From positions 1 through 45,132 of the forward strand of contig QZKV01000176.1 in assembly GCA_003599575.1 (NCBI GenBank): a DNA stretch of 45,132 bases, written 5' to 3'. Of this stretch, positions 9,389 through 18,025 are shown piece after piece. The position numbers and the translations under genes were made by a program. The notes under the pieces were generated by a model that ran no database searches, was not told where the DNA came from, and worked only from the letters and a program-made list of their open reading frames with translations. Each line of letters begins with the position of its first letter. Positions within the stretch are counted from its first letter, which is position 1. Origin of the DNA: Desulfobacteraceae bacterium (GTDB lineage: Bacteria; Desulfobacterota; Desulfobacteria; Desulfobacterales; Desulfosarcinaceae).

Positions 9389-9807
9389 AAAGCCTTTCTG
9401 ACCTCTCTTCGTTCATTTGTCCGGAATGTTTTGATGCTGGGCATCCGTATGCAGGCGCATACAGGCAGCCACCCAAACCATTCCTGGCTGAAGATGGAGC
9501 GTATGCAATAAAAATACCATCTGGTTAGGCGGTATCTGTCTTGCCCCAAGCCTTCCAGAACTTTGAAAAATTGCGCCCTTTTTGGGTCGATGTGCATATT
9601 TTGCACATCTTCGGTCGCTCGATCATCGGCCACCCAAGCGGATTGATTTCCCGGTTTCCCCGCTTATCTTAATTGTGTCTACCGCTTATAATATATACCG
9701 CTTATAATATATACTGCAGCTAGTCCCGCAACCCGTTTTCAATGCCGCCACAATTCCGCTATGGAGAAGGGTTACAACACATCCGTGGAAAGGTTCAGCC
9801 CACCCCA
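9389..9807. other. Divergent intergenic region, PilZ to outer-membrane gene
   Basis: This 419-base stretch separates two divergent genes and should hold the promoters of both. It contains the AT-rich 16-base tandem duplication at 9680-9711. A minus-strand reading frame (9298-9633) runs into the PilZ gene in another frame and was judged a shadow. Nothing else was recognised. Confidence 0.5.
9680..9714. repeat. 16-bp AT-rich tandem duplication with TATAAT
   Basis: The unit TACCGCTTATAATATA occurs twice in perfect tandem (9680-9695 and 9696-9711), followed by the start of a third copy. Each copy contains TATAAT on the plus strand, about 120 and 105 bases before the downstream start at 9808. It may be a duplicated -10 region, but no good -35 box is at the right distance from either copy. 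Confidence 0.75.
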
Positions 9808-12333
9808 ATGATCGGCCGGATTATCTTAACGCTCATCGCCTCGATCTTTTGCTGGATTCATCCGGCATTCGCTTTGCAGATGCTTGAACGTGACCGGATA
9901 CATATTTATTTCCCTGAGGCGCAGCAACAAAAAGCTTCCGAACTGCTGATGGCCTGCCGATCCATAATAGATTTTCTGAAGAACAGCGGACTTCCGCCCA
10001 AAATGCCGCTGCATATCGTTTTGGATGAAGTTTTGGATGAACCTCGGGTCCTTGTTGCGATGATACCGCACCATGAAATCCGGATTCCGCTCAGGGCGCC
10101 GGGTGTTTTGGAGGACGGCGGCAACGAGGCTGACCCATGGAAATATTTTCTTTTTATGGGCCTTAGTGCGCAGGGCATTTTTGGGGAACGATCGGGGATC
10201 CCCGGAAAAACGCACATGCTGTTCGGAGAAATTATTTCGCCCAATATCATTTTGCCCGAGTGGGCTATCGATGGAATCAGTTTTCTGCTGTATGAAAAAT
10301 ATCGACAAGCAACGATGCCGTCACCCCTGGCGCAGATTATCATGGACACCGGTCCGATTCCTGACCTGGATTTGGTTAGCAATCATCCGGATACCTGGCC
10401 CGGGAGGTTCAGTTATCAGATTTTCGGACGCCCTTTCATACGCTGGTTGGATCAGCGCTACGGCTGGGAAAAAATTTTTGAATTCATTCGGCTGCACGGC
10501 AAGGGCATCATTCCTGTAGAAATCGACTCCGAGGCACAAATCGTATTCGGAAAAAACTGGCACCAGTTGTGGCAAGAATTTCGCGAAGAGCATGCCGGCG
10601 CTGAGCACGATCGTTTCGGCTGGTCCATTGTGGGTTACTGGCATGAACCGTTTATCTACTGGAATGATATAGGGGTCCATCCAGGTTTGCAAAAGAAGGC
10701 CTGGCGCGGACGTTACGGCTATATGGACGCCAACAATTGGCTGTTGCTGAGCGAATATGACGAGAAGGGGGTTTCCAAACTCAAATCCTTGCGCAAGGAT
10801 CAGTTGCGCACAGCACCGAGCAATCACATTTGGGATCCGGGACCCGGCGGAGTGGCCGTTTCGCGAAAAACCAGCCGTCCGCACGTGGTTTTTCATGCCC
10901 CGTTAAACCGCAATCTTCTGTTTGAGGATTTCGAGCAGGCCGACTTCATAACCCGGTGGATCGAGGCGCCGCCCGGCGTGATCCAGCTATCCGGTCCAGT
11001 GATGGATGAAATGGGCCGTATCGCCGTTGCCGCAAATTCCGCGGGGAACTGGGATATTTGGCTGTACACGGGCGTATGGCATCGTGTGACCGACGCGCCC
11101 AGCATTGAAATGGATCCCTGGATTCAGAACGGCCTTTTGATGTTTGCATCCAACATGACCGGTCGCTTCCAAATTCATACGCATGACATGCGGCAACTGA
11201 CCCATTCATCTACGGCAGCAATCTTTCCTCGCGGTCAGACCTATCTGGAACTGGGTCCCGGCGGTTGGTTCCCCAAAGCTCTGCCTTTAATCGACATTCC
11301 GGCTTTTCCAGGCGTTTCGCCGACCGGGCAAATCGATTCGATGCCGGCGCATGAGAGCAAAGAAAGCACTTATTCACCCTTAAAAAGCCTCGTGCCCAAC
11401 TACATCGTTCCGGATCTATTTTTCGATTTGGACAACCTTCAGATCGGCCTGGCCACTCAGGGACGCGATGTCACAGGTAATTTTACCTTGGACACCGGCG
11501 TTCGGTACACATTCGACAACGATATCCTCTCGTGGCGTCTGGGGGGCAAAGCCCATAGCTGGGCTGCACGCGCCACCCGTTATCCGTTCAGCTACACAAC
11601 CGCTCGGCAAGAAACTGTCGATGAGATGCGTTATGACGTCAAGGTCGGTTTTCTGCCCTTTGCGGAAGAGACTTTGGAATTTTCCCTGAACTGGCGCTAT
11701 TTCAAAGACCGTTTCAATGATCTTCAAAGCGATGACGAATGGTGGGGATCGGTTCGTTTTTTGCATGCAGCCGGCAATTGGCGCGCCAGGGCCACAGTCG
11801 ACCTGTTTGCCGGGGGCAGCCAATCACTTTATGGCGAGGTCATCTATATTTTGGGTGAACGGATCAGCACTGTCATGCAGCTGGAGGCAGGCAAGACCTG
11901 GGGAGAACTGGTCGCAGGGCACAACTCTTTCCGCATCGGCGGCAATTCCGCCGAAGGCTTTTTTACCCAGCGCCCCACACGGCTGTTTCCTTTGCGCGGC
12001 TTCGACGAAAATATATTAGATGCCGGCCAGGCCGTAACAGCCAGCATCGAAACGATCTGGCCGCTGGCTCATTTGCAGAGGGGCTACAAAACCCTGCCCT
12101 TGTTCTTGCGCAATATCAGCCTCGGGACTTTCATCGACGGCGGCATTGCCGGGGATCATCTCAGCAAAGACGATCTGCTGGTGGGTGCCGGAATTGAGTT
12201 GATTACCGGCATGGAACTGGCCTGGGGCTTTAATGCGGATTTTCGGATTGCCTGGGCATGGCCATTGAAAAAGCCCGACGACCTGGATCAAAGCGGCGCT
12301 CAATTCCTCATTCAGATTGGAAAACCGCTGTAG
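9808..12333 (+). CDS. Large exported protein with outer-membrane barrel
   Basis: About 841 residues from the ATG at 9808, chosen because it begins a clean signal peptide (MIGRIILTLIASIFCW, cleavage near AFA). Residues about 25-270 resemble the peptidase-MA-like region of some deltaproteobacterial proteins: ILPEWAIDGISFLLYEKY matches the conserved P-W-x-x-E/D-G helix. The HExxH zinc motif is absent, so catalysis is doubtful. A beta-propeller-like middle follows (GNWDIWLY, LMFASNMTGRFQIH). The C-terminal 300 residues look like an outer-membrane barrel: alternating aromatic strands and FPLRGFDENIL, the RGF motif of Omp85/D15-type barrels. The combination suggests a surface or periplasm-facing machine. 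Function unknown. Confidence 0.8.
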   Translation: MIGRIILTLIASIFCWIHPAFALQMLERDRIHIYFPEAQQQKASELLMACRSIIDFLKNSGLPPKMPLHIVLDEVLDEPRVLVAMIPHHEIRIPLRAPGVLEDGGNEADPWKYFLFMGLSAQGIFGERSGIPGKTHMLFGEIISPNIILPEWAIDGISFLLYEKYRQATMPSPLAQIIMDTGPIPDLDLVSNHPDTWPGRFSYQIFGRPFIRWLDQRYGWEKIFEFIRLHGKGIIPVEIDSEAQIVFGKNWHQLWQEFREEHAGAEHDRFGWSIVGYWHEPFIYWNDIGVHPGLQKKAWRGRYGYMDANNWLLLSEYDEKGVSKLKSLRKDQLRTAPSNHIWDPGPGGVAVSRKTSRPHVVFHAPLNRNLLFEDFEQADFITRWIEAPPGVIQLSGPVMDEMGRIAVAANSAGNWDIWLYTGVWHRVTDAPSIEMDPWIQNGLLMFASNMTGRFQIHTHDMRQLTHSSTAAIFPRGQTYLELGPGGWFPKALPLIDIPAFPGVSPTGQIDSMPAHESKESTYSPLKSLVPNYIVPDLFFDLDNLQIGLATQGRDVTGNFTLDTGVRYTFDNDILSWRLGGKAHSWAARATRYPFSYTTARQETVDEMRYDVKVGFLPFAEETLEFSLNWRYFKDRFNDLQSDDEWWGSVRFLHAAGNWRARATVDLFAGGSQSLYGEVIYILGERISTVMQLEAGKTWGELVAGHNSFRIGGNSAEGFFTQRPTRLFPLRGFDENILDAGQAVTASIETIWPLAHLQRGYKTLPLFLRNISLGTFIDGGIAGDHLSKDDLLVGAGIELITGMELAWGFNADFRIAWAWPLKKPDDLDQSGAQFLIQIGKPL

Positions 12334-12558
12334 TCGGGTGGCTCGTTCGGCCCTTTGCCGATTTGCCTCAGCCATTTGCCCGCTCAAGCCTCGTTGGTGC
12401 GTTGAGCCGCGAACCATGTAATCTTCGGATCTCAGACATGCAGCGTCTCAAAAAGCTGAATACTCCACTGTCTTGCCGCCGACAGGAAAACCCATAGCGG
12501 CAACGGGCCACGAGCCCACCGGGAGATCGGCAACGGGGCAGCCGTGTTCACATGCCGC

Positions 12559-12586
12559 TTGATCAGGATGCTGTTTATGCTATAGT
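12559..12586 (+). promoter_or_regulatory. Sigma-70 promoter of lgt
   Basis: TTGATC (12559-12564), a 16-base spacer and TATAGT (12581-12586) form a good vegetative promoter. Transcription would start near 12593, 37 bases before the lgt start at 12630. The 225 bases before it (from 12334) carry GGCAACGGG-type repeats near 12497-12540 and no gene. Confidence 0.6.
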
Positions 12587-12629
12587 CCGTTGCACTTTTT
12601 ACTCAATCCAACAAAACGAGAATCAAGCC

Positions 12630-13481
12630 ATGAATGATTTCTGGAGCTGGTGGCAGCATTTGCCCGAGCGCATTGATCCGGTCATTTTCCAAATCGGGGG
12701 TTTCCGGCTGCAATATTACGGATTGATGTATCTGGTGGCATTCGGGGTCACCTATTTTTTGGCCGTATACCGGCTGAAGACCGAGCAGCACTGGCGTTAT
12801 TCCATTGAACACCTTCAAGGCTTGATCACCGCCATGATCATCGGTCTGATTCTCGGTGCCCGGATCGGATATGTCCTCATATATAATCCCCTTTATTATG
12901 TCGCTCATCCGCTGGAAATATTCCTGCCCTTCCAGTTTCAAGATGGACTGCGCTTTACCGGCATATCGGGAATGTCGTACCACGGCGGATTGATCGGAAC
13001 GCTTCTGGGCCTTTGGTATTATGCGCGCAAATACAAGCTGGGCGTGCGCAATTCCATCGATCTGCTGGCACCGTGCGGGGCGGCGGGTTACACCTTCGGC
13101 CGGTTGGGCAACTTCATCAATGGGGAATTATGGGGGCGCGTGACCACCGCTCCGATCGGCATGTATTTCCCCGGCGCCGACGGGCGCGCTTTGCGCCATC
13201 CGTCCCAGCTTTATGAAGCGTTCGGTGAGGGAATTTTGCTTTTTATCTTGCTTTGGTCTCTCCGCTTCAAACTGAAAACCCCTGGCGCCATGCTGGCCCT
13301 CTATTTGATCGGATATGGTACCATACGGTTTGTCATTGAATTCTTCCGAGAACCCGATGCGCATCTGGGATTTATCCTTTTCTCGCTTTCCATGGGCCAG
13401 GTCCTTTGCATCATCATGATCGTGGTCGGCGTGTGCGCCTATTTTCTTTCCAATAGGCATACCTCACTTACGCGTCGATAA
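12630..13481 (+). CDS. lgt: Prolipoprotein diacylglyceryl transferase Lgt
   Basis: Lgt transfers diacylglycerol from phosphatidylglycerol to the lipobox Cys of prelipoproteins in the inner membrane, the first step of lipoprotein maturation. The 283 residues from the ATG at 12630 match the family; the reading frame is open further up, but that part has no similarity. Several membrane helices are visible. The Lgt signature is complete (FGRLGNFINGELWG), as is the HGG motif (YHGGLIGTLLG). The predicted VWA lipoprotein in this window is a likely substrate. The gene faces pdxT, with an inverted repeat between them. Confidence 0.95.
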   Translation: MNDFWSWWQHLPERIDPVIFQIGGFRLQYYGLMYLVAFGVTYFLAVYRLKTEQHWRYSIEHLQGLITAMIIGLILGARIGYVLIYNPLYYVAHPLEIFLPFQFQDGLRFTGISGMSYHGGLIGTLLGLWYYARKYKLGVRNSIDLLAPCGAAGYTFGRLGNFINGELWGRVTTAPIGMYFPGADGRALRHPSQLYEAFGEGILLFILLWSLRFKLKTPGAMLALYLIGYGTIRFVIEFFREPDAHLGFILFSLSMGQVLCIIMIVVGVCAYFLSNRHTSLTRR

Positions 13482-13597
13482 CGGCATATTTCGGCCATTC
13501 CGGGCCGTCTAAGTGCTCGAAGGCATAAATTCAGCGACGTATAATCTTGTCTTCAATAACGTACCGCTTTGGGGGATTTGTTTGGTCGGTGAATTGG

Positions 13598-13661
13598 TCG
13601 GCCTCGGGGTCGGCATCGATATCGAATTCGATTGCGACCCCGATACCGACCCCGACCCCGA
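13598..13661. repeat. GGTCGG/CCCCGA inverted repeat between lgt and pdxT
   Basis: Two arms of about 27 bases (13598-13624 and 13635-13661) are built from imperfect six-base units, TCGGGG/TCGGTA on one side and their complements on the other. They pair with a few mismatches around a short AT-rich loop (ATTCGATTG). The hairpin sits between two convergent genes and could end transcription from both sides, although neither side has a U-tract. Confidence 0.75.
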
Positions 13662-13747
13662 ATAGTCCCGTCTATCAGCGAACGCCGACCAGTACAGGGA
13701 CACCGGCTAAACCGACCGAAAAGCGGCGCGCAAATGGATGGCCCTGT

Positions 13748-14305
13748 CTAAAGTGAAATGAAATACCGGTGAAAAGCATCATCCGGATTCAACTCGGGGT
13801 GAAAAGTGCTCGCCATGATGTGATCTTTTTGGATAAAGACCGGATCGCGATCACGCACAGCATGCACGACGACCCCTTCGCCAACGCGATCGATCCGGGG
13901 CGCGCGAATGAAGACAGCCGGATATGCCACTAGATCGAGCAGTGCAATATCGATGGGCCGAGTGTCGCTGGCAATCTGGCGGCCGTAAGCATTACGGGTC
14001 AGGCTGATCGGCAGGGCAGCAAGGACGCCGGGACTTCCATTGACCTGCTGGGAGAGCAAAATGGCCCCGGCGCAGACCCCCCAAACCGGCAAGCCTGCCG
14101 AAACCCGATCGCCCAATGGGCGCAGCATTCCGAACTCCTGAAGGAACTTGGACATCACCGTGCTCTCACCGCCCGGTATGATCAACCGGTCGATCGTTGA
14201 GAGCGCCTGTGCATCCCGCACGATGACAGGTTCGACCCCGCAGCGTTTCAGATGGGGAATGTGGTCTAGAAAGGCCCCTTGCAGGCCGAGCAATCCTACT
14301 CGCAT
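13748..14305 (-). CDS. pdxT: PLP synthase glutaminase subunit PdxT
   Basis: PdxT hydrolyses glutamine and passes ammonia to PdxS for pyridoxal 5'-phosphate synthesis. The 185-residue length is standard. The class I glutamine amidotransferase triad is complete: nucleophile C78 in WGVCAG, then H169 and E171 in FHPEL. GGEST (residues 45-49) is the family signature. It lies downstream of pdxS on the same strand, 104 bases away, with a GC-rich hairpin in the gap. Confidence 0.96.
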   Translation of the reverse strand: MRVGLLGLQGAFLDHIPHLKRCGVEPVIVRDAQALSTIDRLIIPGGESTVMSKFLQEFGMLRPLGDRVSAGLPVWGVCAGAILLSQQVNGSPGVLAALPISLTRNAYGRQIASDTRPIDIALLDLVAYPAVFIRAPRIDRVGEGVVVHAVRDRDPVFIQKDHIMASTFHPELNPDDAFHRYFISL

Positions 14306-14325
14306 GGAACATGATTCCTATTCAT

Positions 14326-14400
14326 GCCCGTCTGCCCGTTACCAGATTACCCCGTCGCCGATGTGAGCTTGCTTCGGCAAACGGGCAACGGGCGAACGGG
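14326..14400. repeat. GGGCAACGGG-type inverted repeat between pdxS and pdxT
   Basis: The arm GCCCGTCTGCCCGTT (14326-14340) is complementary, with one mismatch or bulge, to AACGGGCAACGGGC at 14379-14392. The right side continues with a third CGAACGGG unit. The hairpin lies between the two PLP synthase genes. It may tune their ratio by partial termination or by protecting the mRNA end. Similar GGCAACGGG units occur near 12497-12540. Confidence 0.65.
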
Positions 14401-14409
14401 TTATCGTAT

Positions 14410-15279
14410 TTATATCCCGCGTTCGGCCATTTTGACGTCCAGCGCTTTGTTTTCCAAACCGATCATGGCCGATCCCAGATTTTTTGAAATTTCGACCAGC
14501 CTGACCGGATCCTGGTAATGAATGACCGCCTGCACGATGGCGTGGGCCATTTGGGCCGGATTCTGTGATTTAAAAACGCCCGAGCCTACGAAAACACCGT
14601 CGGCCCCCAGGGCCATCATCAAGGCGGCATCGGCCGGCGTAGCAACGCCGCCGGCAGCAAAATTAACGGCACTGAGACGCCCCAATTCCCGGGTTTGCTT
14701 GACCAGCGTTGCAGGGACACGCATTTCGCCGGCTTTTTGCACCAATTGATGATCATCCAGCCCGTTTAAGGCGGCGATCTCTTCATTGATGGCGCGCATG
14801 TGACGCACGGCTTCAACGATATTGCCGGTACCCGCCTCACCTTTGGTTCGGATCATGGCGGCCCCTTCATTGATGCGGCGCAGTGCTTCGCCCAGGTTGC
14901 GCGCGCCGCAAACAAAAGGCACTTTGAACTGGGACTTATCTACGTGCCGGCTTTCGTCGGCGGGTGTCAAAACCTCGCTTTCATCGACGAAATCCACACC
15001 GATCGCTTCCAGGATGCGCGCCTCCATGAAATGGCCGATGCGCACCTTTGCCATAACCGGGATGCTCACGGCGTCCATGATGGCCTGAATCATGCCTGGA
15101 TCGCTCATACGGGCGACCTGGCCGTCTTTGCGGATATCGGCCGGAACCCGCTCGAGGGCCATAACCGCACAGGCGCCGGCCTCCTGGGCGATGCGTGCCT
15201 GCTCAGGAGTGGTGACATCCATGATGACGCCGTTTTTAAACATTTCGGCAAAACCTTTGTTAATCTGCTCTTGTGCCAT
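14410..15279 (-). CDS. pdxS: PLP synthase subunit PdxS
   Basis: PdxS builds pyridoxal 5'-phosphate from ribose 5-phosphate, glyceraldehyde 3-phosphate and ammonia supplied by PdxT. The start at 15279 is set by AAGAGG at 15287-15292. The longer frame would add a repetitive Asn/Lys/Pro leader that is only translated repeat. The 289 residues are a TIM barrel with the catalytic Lys78 in VMAKVRIGH and Asp21 in [23 protein letters not shown] binds phosphate. The divergent MocR gene is the likely regulator. Confidence 0.96.
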   Translation of the reverse strand: MAQEQINKGFAEMFKNGVIMDVTTPEQARIAQEAGACAVMALERVPADIRKDGQVARMSDPGMIQAIMDAVSIPVMAKVRIGHFMEARILEAIGVDFVDESEVLTPADESRHVDKSQFKVPFVCGARNLGEALRRINEGAAMIRTKGEAGTGNIVEAVRHMRAINEEIAALNGLDDHQLVQKAGEMRVPATLVKQTRELGRLSAVNFAAGGVATPADAALMMALGADGVFVGSGVFKSQNPAQMAHAIVQAVIHYQDPVRLVEISKNLGSAMIGLENKALDVKMAERGI

Positions 15280-15292
15280 GCTCTTTCCTCTT

Positions 15293-15403
15293 GTGTTGTT
15301 GGGTTTGTTGGGTTTGTTGAGTTTGTTGAGTTTATTGGGTTTGTTGAGTTTCACGGCTTATTGAGTTGGGGCTCTATTGCAAATACGAACTCAGCGAACC
15401 CAG
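15293..15403. repeat. TTTGTTGGG 9-base tandem array in pdxS leader
   Basis: About six copies of a 9-base unit (TTTGTTGGG or TTTGTTGAG, one TTTATTGGG) run from 15293 to 15351. They start immediately upstream of the pdxS ribosome-binding site. A degenerate complementary arm (GAACTCAGCGAACCCAG, 15387-15403) could fold back on the array. The pdxS mRNA leader would therefore read as repeated CAACAAACC. The same unit forms the larger structure at 23131-23280. Confidence 0.85.
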
Positions 15404-15458
15404 CACATCCCACCAAGGGTCTTGCTTTTAAAAAATTAGTCGGTTAAGTTGCTTAGTA

Positions 15459-15487
15459 CAATTAATTATTTGTCCGGTATATGTCAA
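15459..15487 (-). promoter_or_regulatory. Possible pdxS promoter overlapping pdxR start
   Basis: The minus strand has a perfect TTGACA (15482-15487) ending two bases before the divergent pdxR start codon. After a 17-base spacer comes TAATTG, a weak -10. If it is used, a protein bound at the pdxR start region would control both genes. The whole divergent region (15404-15488) is AT-rich. Confidence 0.3.
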
Positions 15488-15488
15488 G

Positions 15489-16769
15489 ATGAATTCAAAA
15501 GCGCCTTTGTATCAGGTCATCGCCGACACGATCAAGGAACGAATTGCCGCCGGGATTTATAAACCCGGCGAAAAGATTCCGCCAATTCGCTGTCTGACCG
15601 AGTCGTTCGGCGTTAACAAAGCAACCGTTCACAAGGCGTTTGGATGCTTAAAATCAGAGGGTTTAATTGAAAACCGGGTCGGCAGCGGCTCGTATGTGCG
15701 TTTCCCGGAGAAAATTCAGACCACCCCGCACTTGTTTGATTTTCGCACCGATTATTTAAACGAGCATTTCTTCCCTTATCGGCAGGCCCAGTCCATTTTC
15801 AACGAGCTGTTTGAAAAAGAAAAGGCCCACGCCCTGGCACCCACTCCCGTTGAAGGCGATCCGGAATTGCTGCGCGTGCTCAGCGGCCGCTATCATTTAC
15901 CCGTCGAACGTATGCTGATCATCTCAGGTGCCCAGCAGGGGCTAGACCTTGTCTCCAAGGTATTTGCGGCCAAAATTTCCGAATCCATCCTTTTCGAGAA
16001 TCCTACCTATCCGGGCGCCATATCATTGTTTCGAGCGCGGCATTTCGTGCCTCTCGAAGAAGACGGTCCCGATCTGACCGAGCTGGATCAAAGACTCACC
16101 GGACCGGTTCGCTTGTTCTACACCATGCCGTCGGTGCACAATCCCACCGGCATTTCATACAGCAACGCAAAAAAAGAGGCGCTTGCCCGACGCGCCCGCG
16201 AACATTCCTTTTACATCATCGAAGATGATTACCTGGGCGAGTTGAAACCGCCCGAACTGCGCCTGGTCGATATTGAACCGCGGCACACGATCCACATCAA
16301 ATCTTTTGCCCAGACCACGCTGGCAGGTATCCGGCTGGGATTGATGGTCGTCCCGGAAGCGCTCTATGCGCAGTTTTTATTTGCAAAATTCTCGTCGGAT
16401 ATCACCTCCTCCGGCTTGCTGCAAAAGTTCCTGCGCGAGTTTCTCAAAAACGGCCTGTACGCCCGGCACATCGAAACATTGCGCCGGAAAACGCTCAACC
16501 GCAGGCGCCGCTTGCAATCCCTGATCGAGCAGTTTCCATTCCTGTCGGCGACACCGGAACAATTCGGTTACAGCCTATGGCTCAAGACCTCGATTGCGCT
16601 TAATCTGCCGCACGAGCTCTGGTGCCGCGGCGAAGAGTTCTCTTTCGATCCTGCCTACAAACCTTTCATCAGATTGACTTTCATGCATATGGACGATGCA
16701 ACTTTCATTCAGGCTTTGGACTACCTGCACGCTTTGCTGGTGCGCTGCGGCACGCCCCACCCGCTCTGA
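15489..16769 (+). CDS. MocR/PdxR-type regulator lacking the PLP lysine
   Basis: This 426-residue protein is a GntR winged helix (residues 1-75; KPGEKIPPIRCLTESFGVNK is typical) fused to a fold-type I aminotransferase domain. MocR regulators of the PdxR group sense PLP and control pdxST, and this gene is divergent from pdxS. The aminotransferase domain keeps HNPTG and EDDY (the Asp that pairs with the PLP ring nitrogen). The Schiff-base lysine is replaced: the usual IKSFSK...GLRLG reads IKSFAQTTLAGIRLG, with Gln at about residue 275. Covalent PLP binding at the normal site is therefore not expected. The regulator role is inferred from family and position. No ribosome-binding site is obvious. 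Confidence 0.88.
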   Translation: MNSKAPLYQVIADTIKERIAAGIYKPGEKIPPIRCLTESFGVNKATVHKAFGCLKSEGLIENRVGSGSYVRFPEKIQTTPHLFDFRTDYLNEHFFPYRQAQSIFNELFEKEKAHALAPTPVEGDPELLRVLSGRYHLPVERMLIISGAQQGLDLVSKVFAAKISESILFENPTYPGAISLFRARHFVPLEEDGPDLTELDQRLTGPVRLFYTMPSVHNPTGISYSNAKKEALARRAREHSFYIIEDDYLGELKPPELRLVDIEPRHTIHIKSFAQTTLAGIRLGLMVVPEALYAQFLFAKFSSDITSSGLLQKFLREFLKNGLYARHIETLRRKTLNRRRRLQSLIEQFPFLSATPEQFGYSLWLKTSIALNLPHELWCRGEEFSFDPAYKPFIRLTFMHMDDATFIQALDYLHALLVRCGTPHPL

Positions 16770-16870
16770 ATATTGCCAAAAAATGAATCATGCGCATATT
16801 GAAGCAACTCAGCCGAATCCGGATTACCTCAGCAGCTTGATGCCACCCTTTAACGCAGGGGCCTATATCC

Positions 16871-18025
16871 GTGATCATCGCCGTTTTCAAAGAGAAATGC
16901 CCCGAGGAATGCCGGGTCGCCTTGGTGCCCTCAACAGCGGCCTCTCTGGCACAAGCCGGTCATCAGGTGGTGATCGAATCATCAGCAGGCCTTTCGGCCG
17001 GATACCGGGATGAAGAATATGCGCACGCCGGCGCTCAAATCGAGGCGGACCGCAGCCGCTTGTTCGAGCGCTGCGAAGTTCTGCTCATGGTGCGCGGACC
17101 CGGTATCAATCCCCAGCAGGGCGCGATTGATTTGTCCCGACTCAGGTCCGATCACATCATCATCGCTTTTTTTAACCCACTGATGCATCCGCAACCCGTC
17201 CAGGAGTTGGCCGCAACCGGCGTCACCGCATTCGCCCTGGAACTGATACCACGCATATCCCGGGCCCAAAGCATGGATGCGCTCTCCTCCATGGCCAGCC
17301 TGGCGGGTTATAAAGGCGTTCTGCTGGCGGCCAACGCGCTGCCCAAGATTTTCCCCCTGATGATGACGGCGGCCGGTTCCCTCATGCCGGCCAAAGTATT
17401 TGTAATCGGCGCCGGGGTCACCGGCCTGCAGGCCTGCGCCACAGCCAAGCGGATGGGGGCGATCGTATCGGCCTACGACATCCGGCCGGCGGTGAAAGAT
17501 CAGGTGAGAAGCGTGGGGGCTGAATTCGTCGAATTCGAACTGACGACCCAAGATGCGGAAGACAGGCACGGGTACGCCAAATCCCAGAGCGATGAATTTT
17601 ACCGCAGGCAACGCGAGGCGATGACCAAAGTACTGGCCGAAAATGATGTGGTCATTGCCACGGCCGGTGTGCCGGGCAAAAAAGCACCGGTTTTGATCAG
17701 TGAAGAAATGGTCGGCCATATGGCCCCCGGATCGGTCATCATCGATCTGGTGGCCGAACTGGGCGGCAATTGTGTACTGACGCGCCCCGGAGAAACGGTC
17801 CATTATAAGGGTGTGACCATCCTCGGTCCGGTCAATCTGGCTTCTTCCGTTGCTTTTCACGCGAGTCAAATGCTGGCCAAGAATGTTGCCTCGCTTCTGG
17901 ATCATCTGGTTGATGTGGATAAACATCTGGTCATCAATATGAAAGAGGTGATCACGCTGAATACCCTGTTGTGCAAGGACGGCCGAATTACCAATCAGCG
18001 GGTTTTAGAAACCTTGGGACAGTAG
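16871..18025 (+). CDS. pntAA: NAD(P) transhydrogenase alpha subunit, domain I
   Basis: This is the soluble NAD(H)-binding domain I of the proton-translocating transhydrogenase. The complex moves hydride from NADH to NADP+, driven by the proton gradient. The 384 residues start at a GTG with a purine-rich AGGGG upstream. The N-terminus (MIIAVFKEKCPEECRVALVP) resembles alanine dehydrogenase, as expected. The Rossmann motif is GAGVTGLQA. Domain I, the small membrane part and PntB are encoded by three separate genes, the arrangement seen in Rhodospirillum and many Desulfobacterota. A 119-base gap separates it from pntAB. Confidence 0.94.
   Translation: MIIAVFKEKCPEECRVALVPSTAASLAQAGHQVVIESSAGLSAGYRDEEYAHAGAQIEADRSRLFERCEVLLMVRGPGINPQQGAIDLSRLRSDHIIIAFFNPLMHPQPVQELAATGVTAFALELIPRISRAQSMDALSSMASLAGYKGVLLAANALPKIFPLMMTAAGSLMPAKVFVIGAGVTGLQACATAKRMGAIVSAYDIRPAVKDQVRSVGAEFVEFELTTQDAEDRHGYAKSQSDEFYRRQREAMTKVLAENDVVIATAGVPGKKAPVLISEEMVGHMAPGSVIIDLVAELGGNCVLTRPGETVHYKGVTILGPVNLASSVAFHASQMLAKNVASLLDHLVDVDKHLVINMKEVITLNTLLCKDGRITNQRVLETLGQ

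Noticed and set aside
9298..9633. Minus-strand frame of 111 codons upstream of the PilZ gene
   Set aside because: It overlaps the PilZ gene in a different frame, and its product shows no domain.
12552..12629. Upstream extension of lgt
   Set aside because: The extra residues lie over the predicted promoter, and the ATG at 12630 gives the normal Lgt N-terminus.
14800..15447. Plus-strand frame of 215 codons ending in repeated Phe-Val-Gly
   Set aside because: It is antisense to pdxS and then runs through the 9-base repeat array; the repetitive tail is just the translated repeat.
16982..17926. Minus-strand frame of 314 codons
   Set aside because: It is antisense to pntAA, whose coding sense is certain from its motifs.
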